NCBI GenBank assembly: GCA_948474755.1
Contig: CAOLHI010002540.1
Location: 371,181-435,180, forward strand
Length of the DNA stretch: 64,000 nt
Direction: 5' to 3'
From: Ctenosaura bakeri
Taxonomy: Eukaryota > Chordata > Lepidosauria > Squamata > Iguanidae
This document shows, one piece after another, positions 11,160-24,306 of the stretch; within the stretch, counting starts at the first letter, position 1, and every line of letters starts with the position of its first letter. Below the pieces are notes generated by a model that saw nothing but the letters and a program-made list of their open reading frames with translations, was not told the DNA's origin and searched no databases. Both the position numbers and the translations under genes were made by a program.

Positions 11160-11830
11160 CCAAGGAGTTTGAAGCAGCAAAAGTCTATTGTAATGCACTG
11201 TACATGGAGCTGCTCTTGAAGCAGTCTCAGAAGCTTGCAGCTAGTACAAAATGCAGAACCTTGACTGCTGACTGGAATACCATATAGGTTGTATATCATG
11301 CCAGTTTTAAAAGAATTGCGCTTGCTTGTCAGTGCATTTTCAGTCTCAATTCAAGATGCCTATAATGACATTTAAAGCTCTAAATAGCTTTGGATCTCAA
11401 TACCTGAGGAAGTGCCTCTCTGCGTATGGCCCTGCCTGAGGATTAGGGTTTCCTGGGAGAGGCCTCCTCCATCCCTACCGGTGATACCAATATGCAATGC
11501 TGGGATATGGGAGAGGGTCTTCTCAGATGTGGCACTCCAGCTGTGGAGTTCCATCTCTCTGGGGGTCCAACTGGCACCAACATTTATGTCACTGAGGTAC
11601 AAAGTTAAAACTTGGCTGTTCATCACAGCCTTTTCACCTCATGAATTCTTCCCAAATATGGTTTACATATAGTTTTAAAAACTTTTAAATCTGCTTTTAA
11701 CTTATTGTTTTGAACTACTTAACTCATTTTAATGCTATTTGAAAGCCACTCTGAAACCTTTTATCCAGAGTGGAGTATAGATATGTTAAGCACGGTAATA
11801 AAAAATAATCACGACAACAGTACAGTTTAG
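11160..11830 (+). mobile_element. CR1/L2-like LINE, 3' end of ORF2 and 3' UTR
   Basis: A degraded reverse-transcriptase C-terminal region is recognisable in translation pieces such as LQLWSSISLGVQLAPTF (about 11538-11590) and KVKTWLF (about 11604-11625), matching the usual RLWNSLP...FK..KT.LF ending of this group. Upstream the DNA reads CTACTGTAATGC-like and CTTGCAGCTAGTACAAAATGC. The 3' end falls in the AT-rich GCCACTCTGAAACC...AATAAAAAATAAT region. Stops and frameshifts make it inactive. Confidence 0.7.
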
Positions 11831-12629
11831 CAAAGCTGACAAAATTTCCATAAAGTAGGGGTGAGAGAGAAGCTTAAACATTTAAACTCAAGGCATTTGA
11901 GTTTGCCTAAGTCAGCACTTGGCCTCTCTCCCTCAAATACTACTCTCTTCCAGGAAAAGATTTTAAGAGAAGCTAAACATTTTGACAAGGCTATCTAATG
12001 TGGAGGATAAATAGAAATTTGAACAGCATTTCTTGATTCTATTAACCTATCGTGGTTTCTCCCTTTTTCAGGCATGTAACCTTATTTATTAACTATTACT
12101 GTCAGTGAACTGCAGGTCTCAACTATCTCGGTAGACATGCTCCTATTTATTTTTGTTTGTTTTTCACAAGTTCAGGGCCGGGTAGAGGACAAACTTACTG
12201 AGGCCTCAAACCACAGATTAACTCAACATCTGATGAATCATCTGAAAATGTTAAGTCCCAGAGAATTGCCTTGCTGGCTATAGTCTGACAATGAAATATC
12301 TTAAACAGCATTTATGTTCTTTCTCCAGGGATAGTTTATATATACACACATGCCATGACTTCCTTTGAGAATTTCTGGCTAGTATCATTCCACATGCCTA
12401 AAAAAACAGAATTATGTACAGAGATATATTCATATACTGTCATGGAACAATGCAGCCAAAGCAAAGGATATTAACTTTCACTGATTTTAATGTGAGGCCT
12501 AATTGCATACAAAAATGTATCAATAAGAAGGATGCCGTAGGAGAGATTATGCTATTTCCTTTGGGTGGTCAAGTCCCCCACCCCGAGAATAATTCTTTAT
12601 CTGAAAAGCTATCAGAGGATATTCTGTTT
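11831..12629. other. unassigned sequence, possibly upstream L1 remnant
   Basis: No clear feature. The part just before 12630 may belong to the following L1, but I could not find conserved motifs. Confidence 0.3.
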
Positions 12630-13570
12630 CAGTTATAAGACGATGTACTGGAGAGACTATCAGAGTTGCATAAAGGTATGAAGGCCAAATGTTGGAAATG
12701 TCAGGATTATGTTGGCTCCTTGTATCATATGTGGTAGAATAGAATAAAGCTGAATAGTTCTAGATGGAGATAGAAAAAGAATGATGCAAAAGATTTTAAA
12801 AATTCTGTTACCCAAAAAGCCTGAATTATATCTGCTAGGAATCTGGGAAGAAGATACAACAGTGAATAAGAAGCGACTCGTACAAGATATATTGTTAGCA
12901 CAGCAAGACTAGTGTATGCAAAGTATTTGGGAAACAAATGGAATTACCAACAGTGGATTCATGGCTAAGCAGACTGATGGGAATTGTTGAAATGGATAAG
13001 CTTCTGCACAAGCTAAAGGGCAGAACACAAAATGATTTTTTGTTTGAATGGAAGTGGTTGATTGATTTCTTAAAAAAGAATGAAGGTGATCTGATGATAA
13101 TACATTTTGATAATTAAAATCAATAACTGGGAAGTGTTTAAAAGTAGATTATAAGATTATTATGTTTGTTGTTTCAAAATGTTCTTTTTATGTAGATGAT
13201 AATTATTTTAAGATAAATGATCATTGATATAAAGTAATCTAGAATAAGTTAAGTAATTATAAACTTGAGAAATTAGGCAAGTATTTAAAATGATAAGTGA
13301 TAAGAAATAATTACTAATTGTAGGATAAAATCTATGACTTAATAGGTATACATGTTTAAGTAATATGAACTGTTTGTAACAAAGGCAGAAACCAATCTTA
13401 TTTATGTTTTGTTAGAGGTTTTTTGTTTTGTTTTTTACTTATGCGTAGATGTCTGTTAGATACATTTTCTTATTGTTGTTGTTGTTGTTTGTTTTGTATA
13501 TTGGGTCCCATACCAAGAGAAAGGTGGCACACAAATATAATATATAAAATTAAAAATAAATAAATATGTG
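12630..13570 (+). mobile_element. L1 LINE, ORF2 C-terminus and 3' UTR
   Basis: The translation around 12690-12735 gives CWKCQDYVGSLYHMW, the C-terminal Cys/His motif of vertebrate L1 ORF2. It is followed by a diverged KILLPKKPELYLLGI-like segment near 12800-12845 and multiple stops. The 3' part ends in an A-rich tail (AAAATTAAAAATAAATAAAT near 13545-13565), preceded by GGGTCCCATACCAAGAGAAA. A dead, 5'-truncated copy. Confidence 0.75.
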
Positions 13571-14332
13571 GATTGTACTTTTTATTTTAAAAAAAATTTA
13601 AAAATCTATTTTTAAAATGGTACTCAATGGTCTACAAAACTGACACAATTTAAAACATGTCTATTTAACAGCAAAAAGATAAAAATTGTATCTGACATTA
13701 AGAAAACAATCAGTTTCCTAAAATCTGTTAGAAGAAAAACGTCTTTACCAGTGTAGCATTCCTAGGAAGAGAGTTCCAGAGTCTGAGAACCATGACCAAG
13801 AAAGCATTCTATTTGAAGAGCTTAAACTTAAAGATTAAGAATCGCAATGAAGCAGCACACAGACATTGAAATTTCTTATCCATAGTTGGCATATGGATAG
13901 CAGATTAGCAGAAACAAGGTCCACTTCAATACATTCTTAAGCACATGTCACATTTATTGTAACTTGCTTTAAGCTATAAAAATTGACTGGCATGCAGTAT
14001 TGCAGTTACAGTATTGCAATTGCAGATCCATTCATTGCAGTTACAGATTCCAGTTACTGATGTGTAACTGGTCTGTATTCAGTAAGGCTATGTACTCTTG
14101 ATGGAAATTAAATGCCACCCCCATCCACTTTAACAGCCAGCCAATGGATTGGGAGTTCTACTCAGCTTCTTTTGGGAGCTCAAAGAAGATGATGCTTCCA
14201 TCACAGTTCCTTTCAACAAGCAAGGACTCATTGAAATCAGGACCTCTGTCACAGTCCATGTCACAGTCCTGCTCACTAATGGTAAAAAGTGGAAACACTA
14301 TCCTTCCTATGTCTTGATTGGATGCTGAAACT

Positions 14333-14381
14333 TCTTTACCCTTTCTAGTGTCTGATTCTTTACCCTATCTAGTGTCTGATT
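14333..14381. repeat. two-unit tandem duplication (about 24 bp)
   Basis: TTTACCCTTTCTAGTGTCTG is followed directly by TTTACCCTATCTAGTGTCTG, a recent tandem duplication with one or two differences. Confidence 0.85.
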
Positions 14382-15322
14382 CTTAAGATGGGCTGACAAA
14401 ACAAGGGGAGATGCCTGATTATGTACAATGTGAACCTGCTCCAGGCTAGAGACACAGGGACAATGACAGCACAATGTTAGAATGGCGTTAGATTAGATGA
14501 GAATGAGGGTAGTAATTTCCAGTATCTGAGACAGACTTAGAAACCATATAGCTAGTACAGTCCATCTGAACCAATAAGAATTCTACTCTTGAAATGGCAG
14601 CTGTTGATGATATCTGCACTTGGAAACCCACAGCTGCTGAGCTCAGAAGCAAAATGTGCTTTAAACTACATGATACTGTAAAATACAAAGCACAACAGAT
14701 CTACGTTCCGTTGGTGAAAATAATGCTTTTGTTTCCTTGTGCCTTAGAATCCATGCAAGTATTGTCTCTAAACCATGTTTGTTTATGTTCAGCTGTCAGG
14801 CAGTATTTTTTAAAAAAATAATGCAGAAGAACCCACTCCAGCAAGAGGCTAGTGAACTTTAATTTAATTAACTGATTGTTGGAAGCCTAATAACTTTATT
14901 TATTTGAGCTCCAAACGCTGCCCTTGGCTTCTTTCACCTGTTACTGTGTTCTTTAAAAGATTTCAGCATGATATTTTACACTGTTTCATCTCTGTTGATT
15001 GCATCTAAAATGGACACATTCTCAGTGACTGAAATATATGCTTTGCAGTAAAAGAAAAGGTATTTCTTGGAAGTTTCCCTTTTTTTCTCCCTAGCCTACG
15101 GCAGGGGGAAGACTACTATTATTTTCCATTGCAAACAAAATTAGAAATTCTTTACACACCTCTAGCTTGTATAAACAATTTGTGTGCATATTTACATACT
15201 GAGGAGATCAGAGTATAAGTGCAGATATATTTAAATGTATATATCTAGAAATTTAAGAGCTTTTCTCTCTCTGATATAATAATATTCAGCCTCAGAATAA
15301 TTCCATGAAATCTGAGATAAAA

Positions 15323-15384
15323 TGAAATGGAATTATGAAATAGAATTATGCTAGGAATATGAAATGGAATTATGCTAGGAAAAG
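15323..15384. repeat. short minisatellite (24-bp period)
   Basis: GAAATGGAATTATG is repeated nearly three times, the last two units ending in CTAGGAA(T/A)A. Small indels separate the first unit. Confidence 0.85.
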
Positions 15385-15519
15385 AATCGAGAATAAATGA
15401 AACAATAAATAAATATTCTCCAGATAGCACTATGAAATGCTTATGTCTTAAGTCTTGGAGAACAACTGCCAAACAGTCTTGACTGTATAGAGCAAGATGG
15501 ATAGTCAGACTGTGGCCAT

Positions 15520-15604
15520 GTCCACGCTAGACTGTTATAGTACTATTATTCCATTTTCAATGTCCTATGGAATCCTGGTGTTTACGCTTTAGGGAGGGGT
15601 CTCA
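15520..15604. mobile_element. GGCC MITE, first half only
   Basis: GGCCATGTCCACGCTAGACTG, then CTATTATTCCATTTTCAATG and GGAATCCTGGTGTTTACG, match the left arm of the 200-bp MITE up to its centre (TTTAGGGAGGGG). The right arm is missing. Confidence 0.7.
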
Positions 15605-18300
15605 AAGGATACCACGTCAAGGATAAAGTGAAACCAAATCCATCTGTTGTCCTTAGTAAACTTGCTTTCCATGTGCAAGAAATGACAGAATTTACATGAG
15701 GGAACATGCTTCAAGTGGTGAACTCCAAGTAAGTTCAAGCATGACATTATTTCTTCACGTCACTGGAGATGTCTGAAAAAATATGCTCCCATTCCTCACT
15801 TGAGACACACTATCTGAAAATAAGGCTATATGAATAGTAAAGGAGAGTCATGAAGATAATTGGTTTTAGGAACTGTGTTCCAAATGTGAATGATTTGAGA
15901 GGCTCAGAATGGATCTCCATATATTTTTTGACAGATAGGTAATGCAACAGAATTGCTAGAAGACTTTACTTAGAAATCTATACAAATAAAGATGTAAGGC
16001 CTTATAACTCACATGGTCTACATAAAAGTCATCTTTGAAGAGATAGTCACATTTCACAGCTATCAGATTTTGCATTTCATTTTTTCTTGATGTTTGAAAA
16101 CTTAGCGCAGTGTAAGTCTTCCTACTACAATATCATGAAAGCGACTCAGTTTTTTTAAAAAAGATTGAAACTGAGTGAGGATGATCTGAACAATGTGATT
16201 TCTAAAATGATGGAACATTTTTGATGTTTTTGATGCTTATCTTATAGGTGTCAAAGTTTTGAAACATAACTCAATTTAATAACTGGCAGTTGTGGGCTAC
16301 CTCACTGAGTACAGTGCTAAGAACAAATAAAAAAAATCCCTATTATAATCCTATACATTCTTATAGTTTTGAAGTGTCTTTTAAACCACCTGTGTGACAT
16401 TATTTACCCTTGAATCTGGGTAAATCTGAGGTAAAATGCTTGTGGGTAATGGATGACTTGGTAAGTAATAATAGGTTGTTTGCTAAATACAGGCAGACAG
16501 CAGCCATGGAGCCTGTGCTTCACTCTCTGAATTAATGATCCCCTTGAACTAGAGAAGACAAAAATGTAATATGACAAAATAAGGTAGTTAAAATAATGGC
16601 TCTGTTTGATGCTTACAGTTCTCTTGGGAGCTTAAGGCCTTCTATACTAATCCTATTCATTTTAAGCACATACTATGCTAAAATATGTGGGAATAAAAGA
16701 GGGGATGAAAGCAATTGGTAGCATCTTCTTAGTTCCACTTGTACATTTGTTATATTTCTTCTAGTTGTGAAGTAGTCAGAAAATCCCTAATGCAGCTGCA
16801 GTCATGACATCTTTGTAATGTCAAAATGTGTACATACATTTAATTCATTTCATTTCTTCCCTGCCTTTCAAGAATATTCATCTTCCCAAGATGGCTAGCA
16901 GCATAAACACAATACAAGAAAATGCATTAGTAAAATCATCTTTCATATAAACAATTTTAAGTGAAAACAATTGCAACTAACTTTCAAAATAGCCATCGAC
17001 AGTAAATAGCATAAACATTTACAGTTAAAAGTCAGGAAAAAGAGATGAGAGTTCTTTTCTTTTCTTTTCTTTTTAAAAAAAGGTGATCAAACTTGGAATA
17101 ACAAGACCAGACACAGAAAATTGGACTAAATAAGGGCTACTTCATTTGACATAAAACTTATGTTGTGTTGTCCTAGAAATGGAGAGCGGGAAGAAAACTG
17201 ACAAGGGTCCAGCTGAGGCCAGGTGTCACTTGACTACCTCCTCACTCTTACCTTGAATGAAATCCATGAGCCAGAGCACAAGCCAATAACTGGGTTGCTC
17301 CAAGGAATTTGGAAGGTAAACCCAGAGGACTCTCACTCAAGTCTTAGTATCCTACAGGTTAGCTTCAAGGGTAGTCTCCTTGCTCACCCACAGTCCTAAG
17401 AGGAGGAAAGTTTTGGAACCCCACCCTACATCAAAATGGTACTGAATGTGTCCCCCCACACACACACACTACCTGCCATAGACAAGGGACAAATGTCTAC
17501 TTAGTCCCTTTCCCCACCAGACTAGCTAACATCGTCCTCACCCTCTGTTGCATTAGGAACAAGTTATCAGAAAACTATGGCATAAGGGAGAAAGTGGTCC
17601 AACCCTTTAACGAGGGTAGATGCAATGATCAATGTGTTGGGTATCACCCTAACTCCACCAAACCTGGAAGGACAAAATTGTGGCTCAAACCTGGGACACT
17701 CCAGGCCAATAACTTTGCACAAAATGAAAATCATTCAAAGTTTGCAAAACTTGCCCCTCAGCAAGCCCAAGTCATACTCACAAGGAGAATGACTAAAACA
17801 TGAGGAAGTGGCCCAATGCAAAAAGAAGAGGAAACAAGCCACTCCACTGGAGGCCTCTTCTCCCAAGCTAATCTGCAGTGCCTAAATCAGTCAATGTCAG
17901 TTGAGGCCTACAATGGCAACTTTGGACCTGGTGCATTGCCCAGTAAAGCATACTGTGGACTCAGATAAGAGCTTGCCATCTCATCACACATCATTGAGGA
18001 ATTAACAGAAAGACAAAGAACAACAGTATTAGTAACTCATCATGCCATCAGAGCTTAAGAGGACACATTTGCTCTTTGCAGCAGCTGACTTCCAATGCTC
18101 AATGCATTAGATAGATTGTCTTATGCCTAAGCACATTGCAAAAACTGTAAATCAGCACCAATCTGGAAGGAATGGGTGCCAAACTTAATTCCTTGGAAGC
18201 TCAAACCTTTCAAGGTCTTTGAGGTGGCAGTCCAAAATTTTTACCTGTGAAGGAGCAAAAAGTTCTCAGGGCAAAAAAAGGAACCCAGGTCTAACCCCCT
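15605..18300. other. unassigned sequence
   Basis: 15605-17160 is AT-rich with no recognised element. 17170-18300 is richer in C and G and may be an old repeat, but I cannot assign it. It shows no match to the LTR at 40590-40987, so it does not supply the missing 3' LTR of the neighbouring gypsy element. Short (TTTTC)n lies near 17050-17075. Confidence 0.35.
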
Positions 18301-18301
18301 G

Positions 18302-18306
18302 ACACA

Positions 18307-18346
<40 letters not shown>
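18302..18346. repeat. (CA)n(GA)n compound microsatellite
   Basis: About 11 CA units followed by about 11 GA units. Confidence 0.95.
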
Positions 18347-18469
18347 CTGCAGGGATAGAGAGGGTATGAACTGACATAAAGCTGGTTTGGAACACAGCCC
18401 TAATATGACTATTGCCCCCTCCCTGATCTATCTTGGAATATCTAATCTTCAAAACCACCTGCTTCTCAG

Positions 18470-21400
18470 GCAGGATTAAGTCCCTAATCCTGGGCTGGGA
18501 GGGTCTGGATTGCTGGGATAGCAGTGATGGAACGAACTAACAGACCACATCAGGGGACTGGACATCTGTGGCATCTTCCCAGAACTACTCCTCTGGTCCA
18601 TAACCTGCCCAGTTGATGATATACGCGGCAGGTGATGATGTCTCTGGGAGTCCAGAATATGCACTACCCCAGACTCTTTTTCTCTGTCTTCTGTCAATGG
18701 AGTGTGTGTGAGGCCATCCATCTGGAATCAGGGAAATCTGTTCTTGGGACCAGGAGAGAGTGGTGGTACATAGAATGGACACAGAAATCATGGGGCAGCT
18801 ACAACCAGAAAAACATGTGGTTGACCTGAGCTCTCATGGAGTAGAGACCCATGAGATGGACATTTAACTTCTTACATTGGTAATTATGGAGCAGGTAGTG
18901 GGTAGAGAGTCAGATCTGATTTCCTACATTAAGGGGAGGCCCTGGCTGCCACTTGGGATTGACCAGCTTCTTATAGTTCTGCTTGGCCTGGTCCAATTGT
19001 TCCTTGAGGAGTGCCTGTGCTACCTGAAGCTCCTGGAGTTAATGATCCACTGCTGAGATGGAAGATTGAGGAGTCACAGTTGGAAACAGGCAAGGATGGT
19101 AGCCATAGTTGGTGAAGAAAGATGTCTGCCAGGTCAAGGAATGGAGAGAGTTATTATACATGAACTCAGCCAGTGGTAACAACTCTGCCCAGTTGTCCTG
19201 TTGGTAGTTCATGAAACAATGAAGATACTATTCCAGTGTGGCATTGGTGCATTATGTCTGCCCATAGTCTGGATGGTAGGTGGATGACAGATGCGGCCTG
19301 ATGACCAGTGGTTGAAGCAGACTGAAGCAGCCAGAATCGAGTGGTGAACTGAATAGAGATTATCCTCTCGGGGAGACTGTGAAGCTCAAAGAACTCTTGG
19401 ATGAATAGGCAAGCACTATCCTTGGCATTGGGCACCCTCTGAGCATGGAACGAAATGAGCCATCTTATAAAATTGGTCCCCCACCACTAGCACTGTAGTA
19501 TGATCAGCCAACTGGGGAAGGTTCATCACAAAATCCATGAAGACTATTCGCCAGGGCCCTGCAGGAGTAGGCAAGGGATGTAGCAGACAAGTAGGTCTTC
19601 CTGGCTGATTTTTAGTATGGTGACAGCTTTTGACATAGCACTCCACTTTAGTCCCAGGCGAGGAGGTATAACATTTTGTAGAGCCCAAAGTGCCCTGCAG
19701 GTTGGCTTTTATTGCATAGCCACAAGATCTTCTCACAACATGGTTCCACAGCCATACAGAGACATTCCTTATGATACAGGAGCCCTGCCAGGTGGCGTAA
19801 AAATAGACACTTCCTCCTGGGTATGAGCCTGTACCACTGGATGCTGCTGCTGTTCATGGATTTGGTGCAGCAAAGTGGGAAGTATGTGGGTAGCTGTGAA
19901 GTGTTCTGAGTGGAGGATGGTCAAAAGGGCTTCCCTGTCTGGTGATGAGGCGTACTTAGGTTTCAGGAAAGAGCATTTCCCTAATGTTTCTGGGAGTGTG
20001 GAACATAAGACAGCTGGAAATTGAACCTGATGAAGAACAAGGACCAGAGCCTTTGCTACTGAGTTAGTGTCCAGGTTGTTTGCAAGTATTCCAGGTTGTG
20101 ATGGTCCATGTGTACCTCTACTAGGTGGGCAATCTCTTCCAGCAGATGCCTCCAGCAGATGCTTGAAAGCTGCCTTTATGGCCAGGAGCTCTTTCTCCCA
20201 GATAGTGTAATTTCACTCTGGTGCAGTTAGCTGGTGGGAGTGGAAGGCACACAGTAAGAGGTGTGACTCCATTGACTAAGGCTGGAGGAGCACTGCTATG
20301 ATGGTGTCATCTGAAGCATTTGCCTCCACCACAAAGGGGGTTCTGGGATCTGGATGCTGCAGAATGGGCTTGCACATGGACCACTCCTTGGAAAGTCTGT
20401 TGGGCTGCAGAAGATCACTGAAATGGGTCCTTTCCCTGCAGAAGGTTAGTGATGGAAGTGGCCAGAGTCACAAAGTTGGGGATGAATCACTGGTAGAAAT
20501 TTGCAAAACCCAGGAAGCACTGAATCTCCTTCCAATTCTGAACAGGTTGCCAGGAGGTAACTGCATTGACCTTAGCTGGGTTCATCCCTATTGTCTTGGC
20601 TAATATGTGATATCTTAGGAAGTCCACTGCCAAGAGGTTGAAAGCACATTTTTCTAGTTTGGTGTACAGCTGGAGGACAACTCATATGTGTGCATCATGA
20701 GCCTTCTGATTCAGGGAGTAAATTAAAAAGTCATCTAAATAAATGATCACAAATAAGTCTAAATTGCCCTGGAAGACATCATTGATTAAACACTGAAAGA
20801 CCATGGGGGCATTACAGAGGCCAAAGGGCATCAACTTGCATTCATAATACCCATGCCAGGTCTGGAAAGTAGTCGTCCATTCACCTCCAGTCCAGATTTA
20901 AACGAGATTATAGGTTCCTCACATATTCAACTTGATGAACACTCTGGCATTGTGAAACGTCTCCAGCAGATCAAGGGTAAAGGGTAGTGGTTGTGGATGA
21001 TGATGTGTTTCAGGGCTTTATAATCGTTATAGAGCCTCAGATCTCTATCCTTCTTGCAGGCAAACAGAACCAGGGCCCCTGCAGGGAAAGCTGAGGGCCC
21101 AATAAAGCCATGGCTCAAGTGTGGGTATTTTTTTTGGGGGGGGTTTCCAGGAAGTCCTGCAAAGTGACCAATTCTGGCTCTGATAGGGAGTACAGGTGAC
21201 CCGCTAGAATTGGGGACCCTAGGACCAGGTTGTTGGCACAGTCATAAGCCTCATGGGGAGGCAGCTGGTCCACTTCCTTCCTGTCAAAAACATCTGCAAA
21301 GTCCTGGTACTTGGCTAGTAGCACCACTGAAGGTTCTGTGTAGTCTGACTCTGGGGTGATGTGCATGCACTCCAGCCAACAGTGCTCCTAGCAGTACTCT

Positions 21401-21646
21401 GATGCAAACAGCACCTCATCTCAGGATTAGGAGATATGGGGATTGTGCTGTGCCAGCCAAAGCATTCCCAAGACCACAGAGAAGTGAGGCACAGTCATCA
21501 AATAGAACTACACCTGCTCCACTTGGCCCTGGAACTCCAAAGTTATCAGAGAGGTCTGGTGAGTCACCAAACTGAACAGGAGTGCCTGTAAACTTTTCTG
21601 GCAGAGAGACTGGGTGCTTGCACCTGGGAGGTGTCAGAAGAGTCTG
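18470..21646 (-). mobile_element. Ty3/gypsy chromovirus-like retrotransposon, degraded gag end and pol
   Basis: On the minus strand, from high to low coordinates, I see these domains. First, a gag fragment (LPEKFTGTP, about 21580-21610), joined directly to the end of the protease (GMLWLAQHNPHIS, about 21420-21475). Next, reverse transcriptase, with its N-terminal DVF...LPPHEAYDC (about 21220-21300) and an intact YLDD box at 20730-20741. Then an LGFANFYQ motif near 20490. RNase H follows (VVEANASDDTI near 20300; DHHNLEYLQ near 20080), then the integrase zinc finger (GHFG and a later SCHHTKNQ), the integrase core, and a chromodomain (YIINWAGYGPEE, about 18588-18625). The domain order is that of vertebrate chromoviruses. 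The middle of gag and the protease active site are deleted. The ISDRG integrase aspartate is lost (reads IISIQFT). Stops and frameshifts occur throughout, and no 3' LTR was found. Confidence 0.88.
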
Positions 21647-21720
21647 CTGCAAACCCCAGGATTCCATATGATGTTGCAAGTGGAATAATAGTGCTATAAC
21701 AGTCTAGTGCAGAAATGGCC
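21647..21720. mobile_element. GGCC MITE, second half only
   Basis: Begins CTGCAAACCCCAGGATTCC at the MITE centre and runs to the terminal GCAGAAATGGCC. Its broken end abuts the gypsy gag fragment. The missing first half is complementary to the half at 40135-40278, which stops at the same internal base. Confidence 0.8.
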
Positions 21721-22874
21721 ACAGCATCTTGCACCTGACAAGTCCAGGTATGTAAAACCTTAAAAGCAGCCACAGATCAGCACAGATCTATGCCTCTGAA
21801 AGTGAACTCCCATAGAGTGTGCCTCCCATAGGGATGGACTTACCACCGAGAAGGCCTTATTCTAGTAGCTATTTTTTTGTGGGGGGGCACAGGACAGAGT
21901 TTGGAATGCTTATTAAAAAGAAATAACTTCATTGGTTAATCATTAATGGGCTCAGAAACCTAGATTTCTAACACTAACAGGGATTCCTAAAAATTCTTAA
22001 CTCAGTTACTATCATTAATTGTTACATTATAGCAATAATTGACCATGTGCCATTAGGCACAGCATGACCCACTTGTGTAATAGTCCATCACAATTTAGAA
22101 AAGCCACAGACCCCATAATGACCTGGTTAACCTTGAGGCAAAATCATCCACAAATTAATCCATCATTAGGCTAAGCCTGGAGCACAATTTTGTCTTCATT
22201 AACTAAAAATTTCAGTGGAGTAATACTGTATACATCTACTATGTTGGCTGGGATCCTGTTGATGGACAGGATACATGTCCACATACCTTTTTATGCTCCC
22301 TGAACTAGCAGCTATCAACTATATACACAGTGCCTGTCCACTTCCACCCCCCATGCCTGCCCCAAAGAGTGGCACAAGCTCTTTCACCTATTTAGTGGTT
22401 AGGTGAGGGCGTGGGGTGCCAATGAAACATACAGCTAGAAGAAAGAGCAGCTATCTCCCTCCTCACTCTCTGGTATATACAACTTGGGTTTGGCATATAC
22501 CACCTGTAGCACAGTGCATATGTTTTTGTGTTTAATAATATGTGTGAGAGAAGGTCTGTTTTGAATCACAACCAGCAGCAGATGGATTGGAGAAGTTTTC
22601 CTTCTTACATTATAATCCTGACAACCCAATGTTGAAATTAATGAGCAACAGGGAGAAAAATCCCTTTACGTAGTGCCTTGGTGAGAATCTCAGCCAATTT
22701 TAGACATACCACCAAGAAAATCTTTTGTTTTCTTTTTGGAAGAATGGAAATTAGAACAAAAATGTAGAAATGTGCCATATTACATTGATTTATCAGACCT
22801 TTTTTGCTTTTTAATTTATCAGTTATTCACTTAGCTAAGCTTACTTTCTTTGTAAAAAGTCTTTACCAAACCAT
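21721..22874. other. unassigned non-coding sequence
   Basis: Contains no recognised element. It is AT-rich with a few short G runs (21880-21895). Confidence 0.4.
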
Positions 22875-23281
22875 GGCCCTTTTCGCATGGCATTTTCAAT
22901 GTGAAAGGGCCCCTTGATGCACTCTGGTCCACATGATGCACTCACATTTGTGCGATGCTCCAGGATCTGACATGGACCACTCACACATTTTTTTCATTTT
23001 CGGCTTGAAGACGAAAATGGGGCATGGTCGCATATCACTCTGGGGCCCTGTGCACACTTACCTTGTGTGCGGAGCCTCGGGAGCCGGGCTAGTCATGCTT
23101 CCTGTCCAGTGCAGCCTGGGAAGGTCCCAGACTGCACTGTGAAAGAAAGAGGCAGGGCTCTTGCGTGAGCACGAAGCTCATGCGGAGCCGAAGGACCCCG
23201 GATGCAAAAGCCTCTCTCCGGAGGCTGCTTGCAAGAGCACTGCACCCCAGCGCTGAGAAAAAGTGAATTGCAGAAAGGACC
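22875..23281 (+). mobile_element. GGCC-ended TIR element, copy B
   Basis: 407 bp from GGCCCTTTTCGCATGG to GCAGAAAGGACC, flanked by CAT on both sides (22872-22874 and 23282-23284). A central stem ATTTTCGGCTTGAAGACGAAAAT lies near 22999-23021. A second stem at 23107-23139 has arms CAGTGCAGCCTGGGA and TCCCAGACTGCACTG. No coding capacity is seen. Confidence 0.75.
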
Positions 23282-23897
23282 CATGTCTTATTTGCCATTG
23301 ACTCCATAACACGTTTTATTTAAATGTGTGGTGCTGGTTTTCTTTTTGTATCTGCCGCAGTTTATTTCCCATTATTTTGTGTATAAGTTCTGATTATTTT
23401 ATTTTGTTATTCTCTCAGTTATGATATACTACATTAGTTCTTTATAAATATAAATTTTGGTTAAAACTATTTTTTAAAAAAAGTTTATGAAAAACATTAT
23501 GTATAAGTACTTTGCATCACCTACTGCTCTGCACAGCCTTGTGGGTAGGGATATGTTTTTGCTGGCTTCCATCAGGGAAGAGGCTAAGGTAAATTGTGTC
23601 ATATCACTGTACTCTGTAACAGACAATGTGTGGAGCAGAGCTGGAAGCTTTATAATCTCTTGCCCACTCCTCTTCCTCTTTTGTCTGGACATCATTCCCA
23701 AGTGAACAAGCTGTCACTGAGTGAGCAAGTGAGCAGAGCCAACAGTCAGACTAACCACAAACCTGATTAGTCAGGTTAGAGGCCTTAGAGAAGGCTGATG
23801 TTTCCTTGAAGCAGTCACCAAAAGGGAAGCTAGGGTATCCAATATGGCAAGACTTACTAATCAAATATTGGTTTATTCCAATGCCTGGAGAGACAGG
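23282..23897. other. unassigned sequence
   Basis: Mostly AT-rich. No recognised element. Confidence 0.35.
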
Positions 23898-24306
23898 GGC
23901 CATTTCCACATGGGGTTTTCAAAATAGTGCAGTCCGTTCTCCAAGGAGGAGGTCTGCACCTGGGAGCAGACTGGGTCGGACCTACTTAAAGTAGATCTGC
24001 ACCTCAGCCCACTCCGGAATGACCCCAAGTGGTCATCCAGTGTGCTTTTGAAAGACTGCAAAAACAGGTCTTTCAAAAGCACGGAGTGTGCCACTGCGAG
24101 CCTGCTCCCTTATGCAGATTTGCAGGCTCACCCCTATGCAAGCCTGTGATCTGCCAGGGGTGGTCTTTAGGCTGGCGAGCTTCAGCGGTTGGAGACCCTC
24201 AACCAACCGGAAGCTGCCATTTGGGACACCGGAGAAGTGCATATTGATGAGCACGCACTGCTCAGTAAGAAGCAGGGTGATTCCCTCGCCTCGTGTGGAA
24301 ATGGCC
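23898..24306. mobile_element. GGCC-ended TIR element, second family (copy I)
   Basis: 409 bp with ends GGCCATTTCCACATGG and GTGTGGAAATGGCC. It has a central hairpin with 14-bp perfect arms (24043-24056 and 24068-24081, TGCTTTTGAAAGAC). The right half GGCTGGCGAGCTTC...GGTTGG is shared with copy J at 28296-28772. The target duplication is weak (AGG/AGA). Confidence 0.7.

Larger units (their letters stand above)
13571..15524. other. unassigned sequence with minor repeats
   Basis: Around 13765-13840 (GAGAGTTCCAGAGTCTGAGA...ATGACCAAGAAAGC) resembles a short CR1/L2-like remnant, as at 32030-32220 and 39540-39960. A 24-25 bp unit is duplicated at 14333-14381. Otherwise I see nothing. Confidence 0.35.

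Noticed and set aside
22875..23281. hAT assignment for the GGCC elements
   Set aside because: hAT elements make 8-bp duplications, whereas most copies here have 3-bp flanks that match exactly or nearly.
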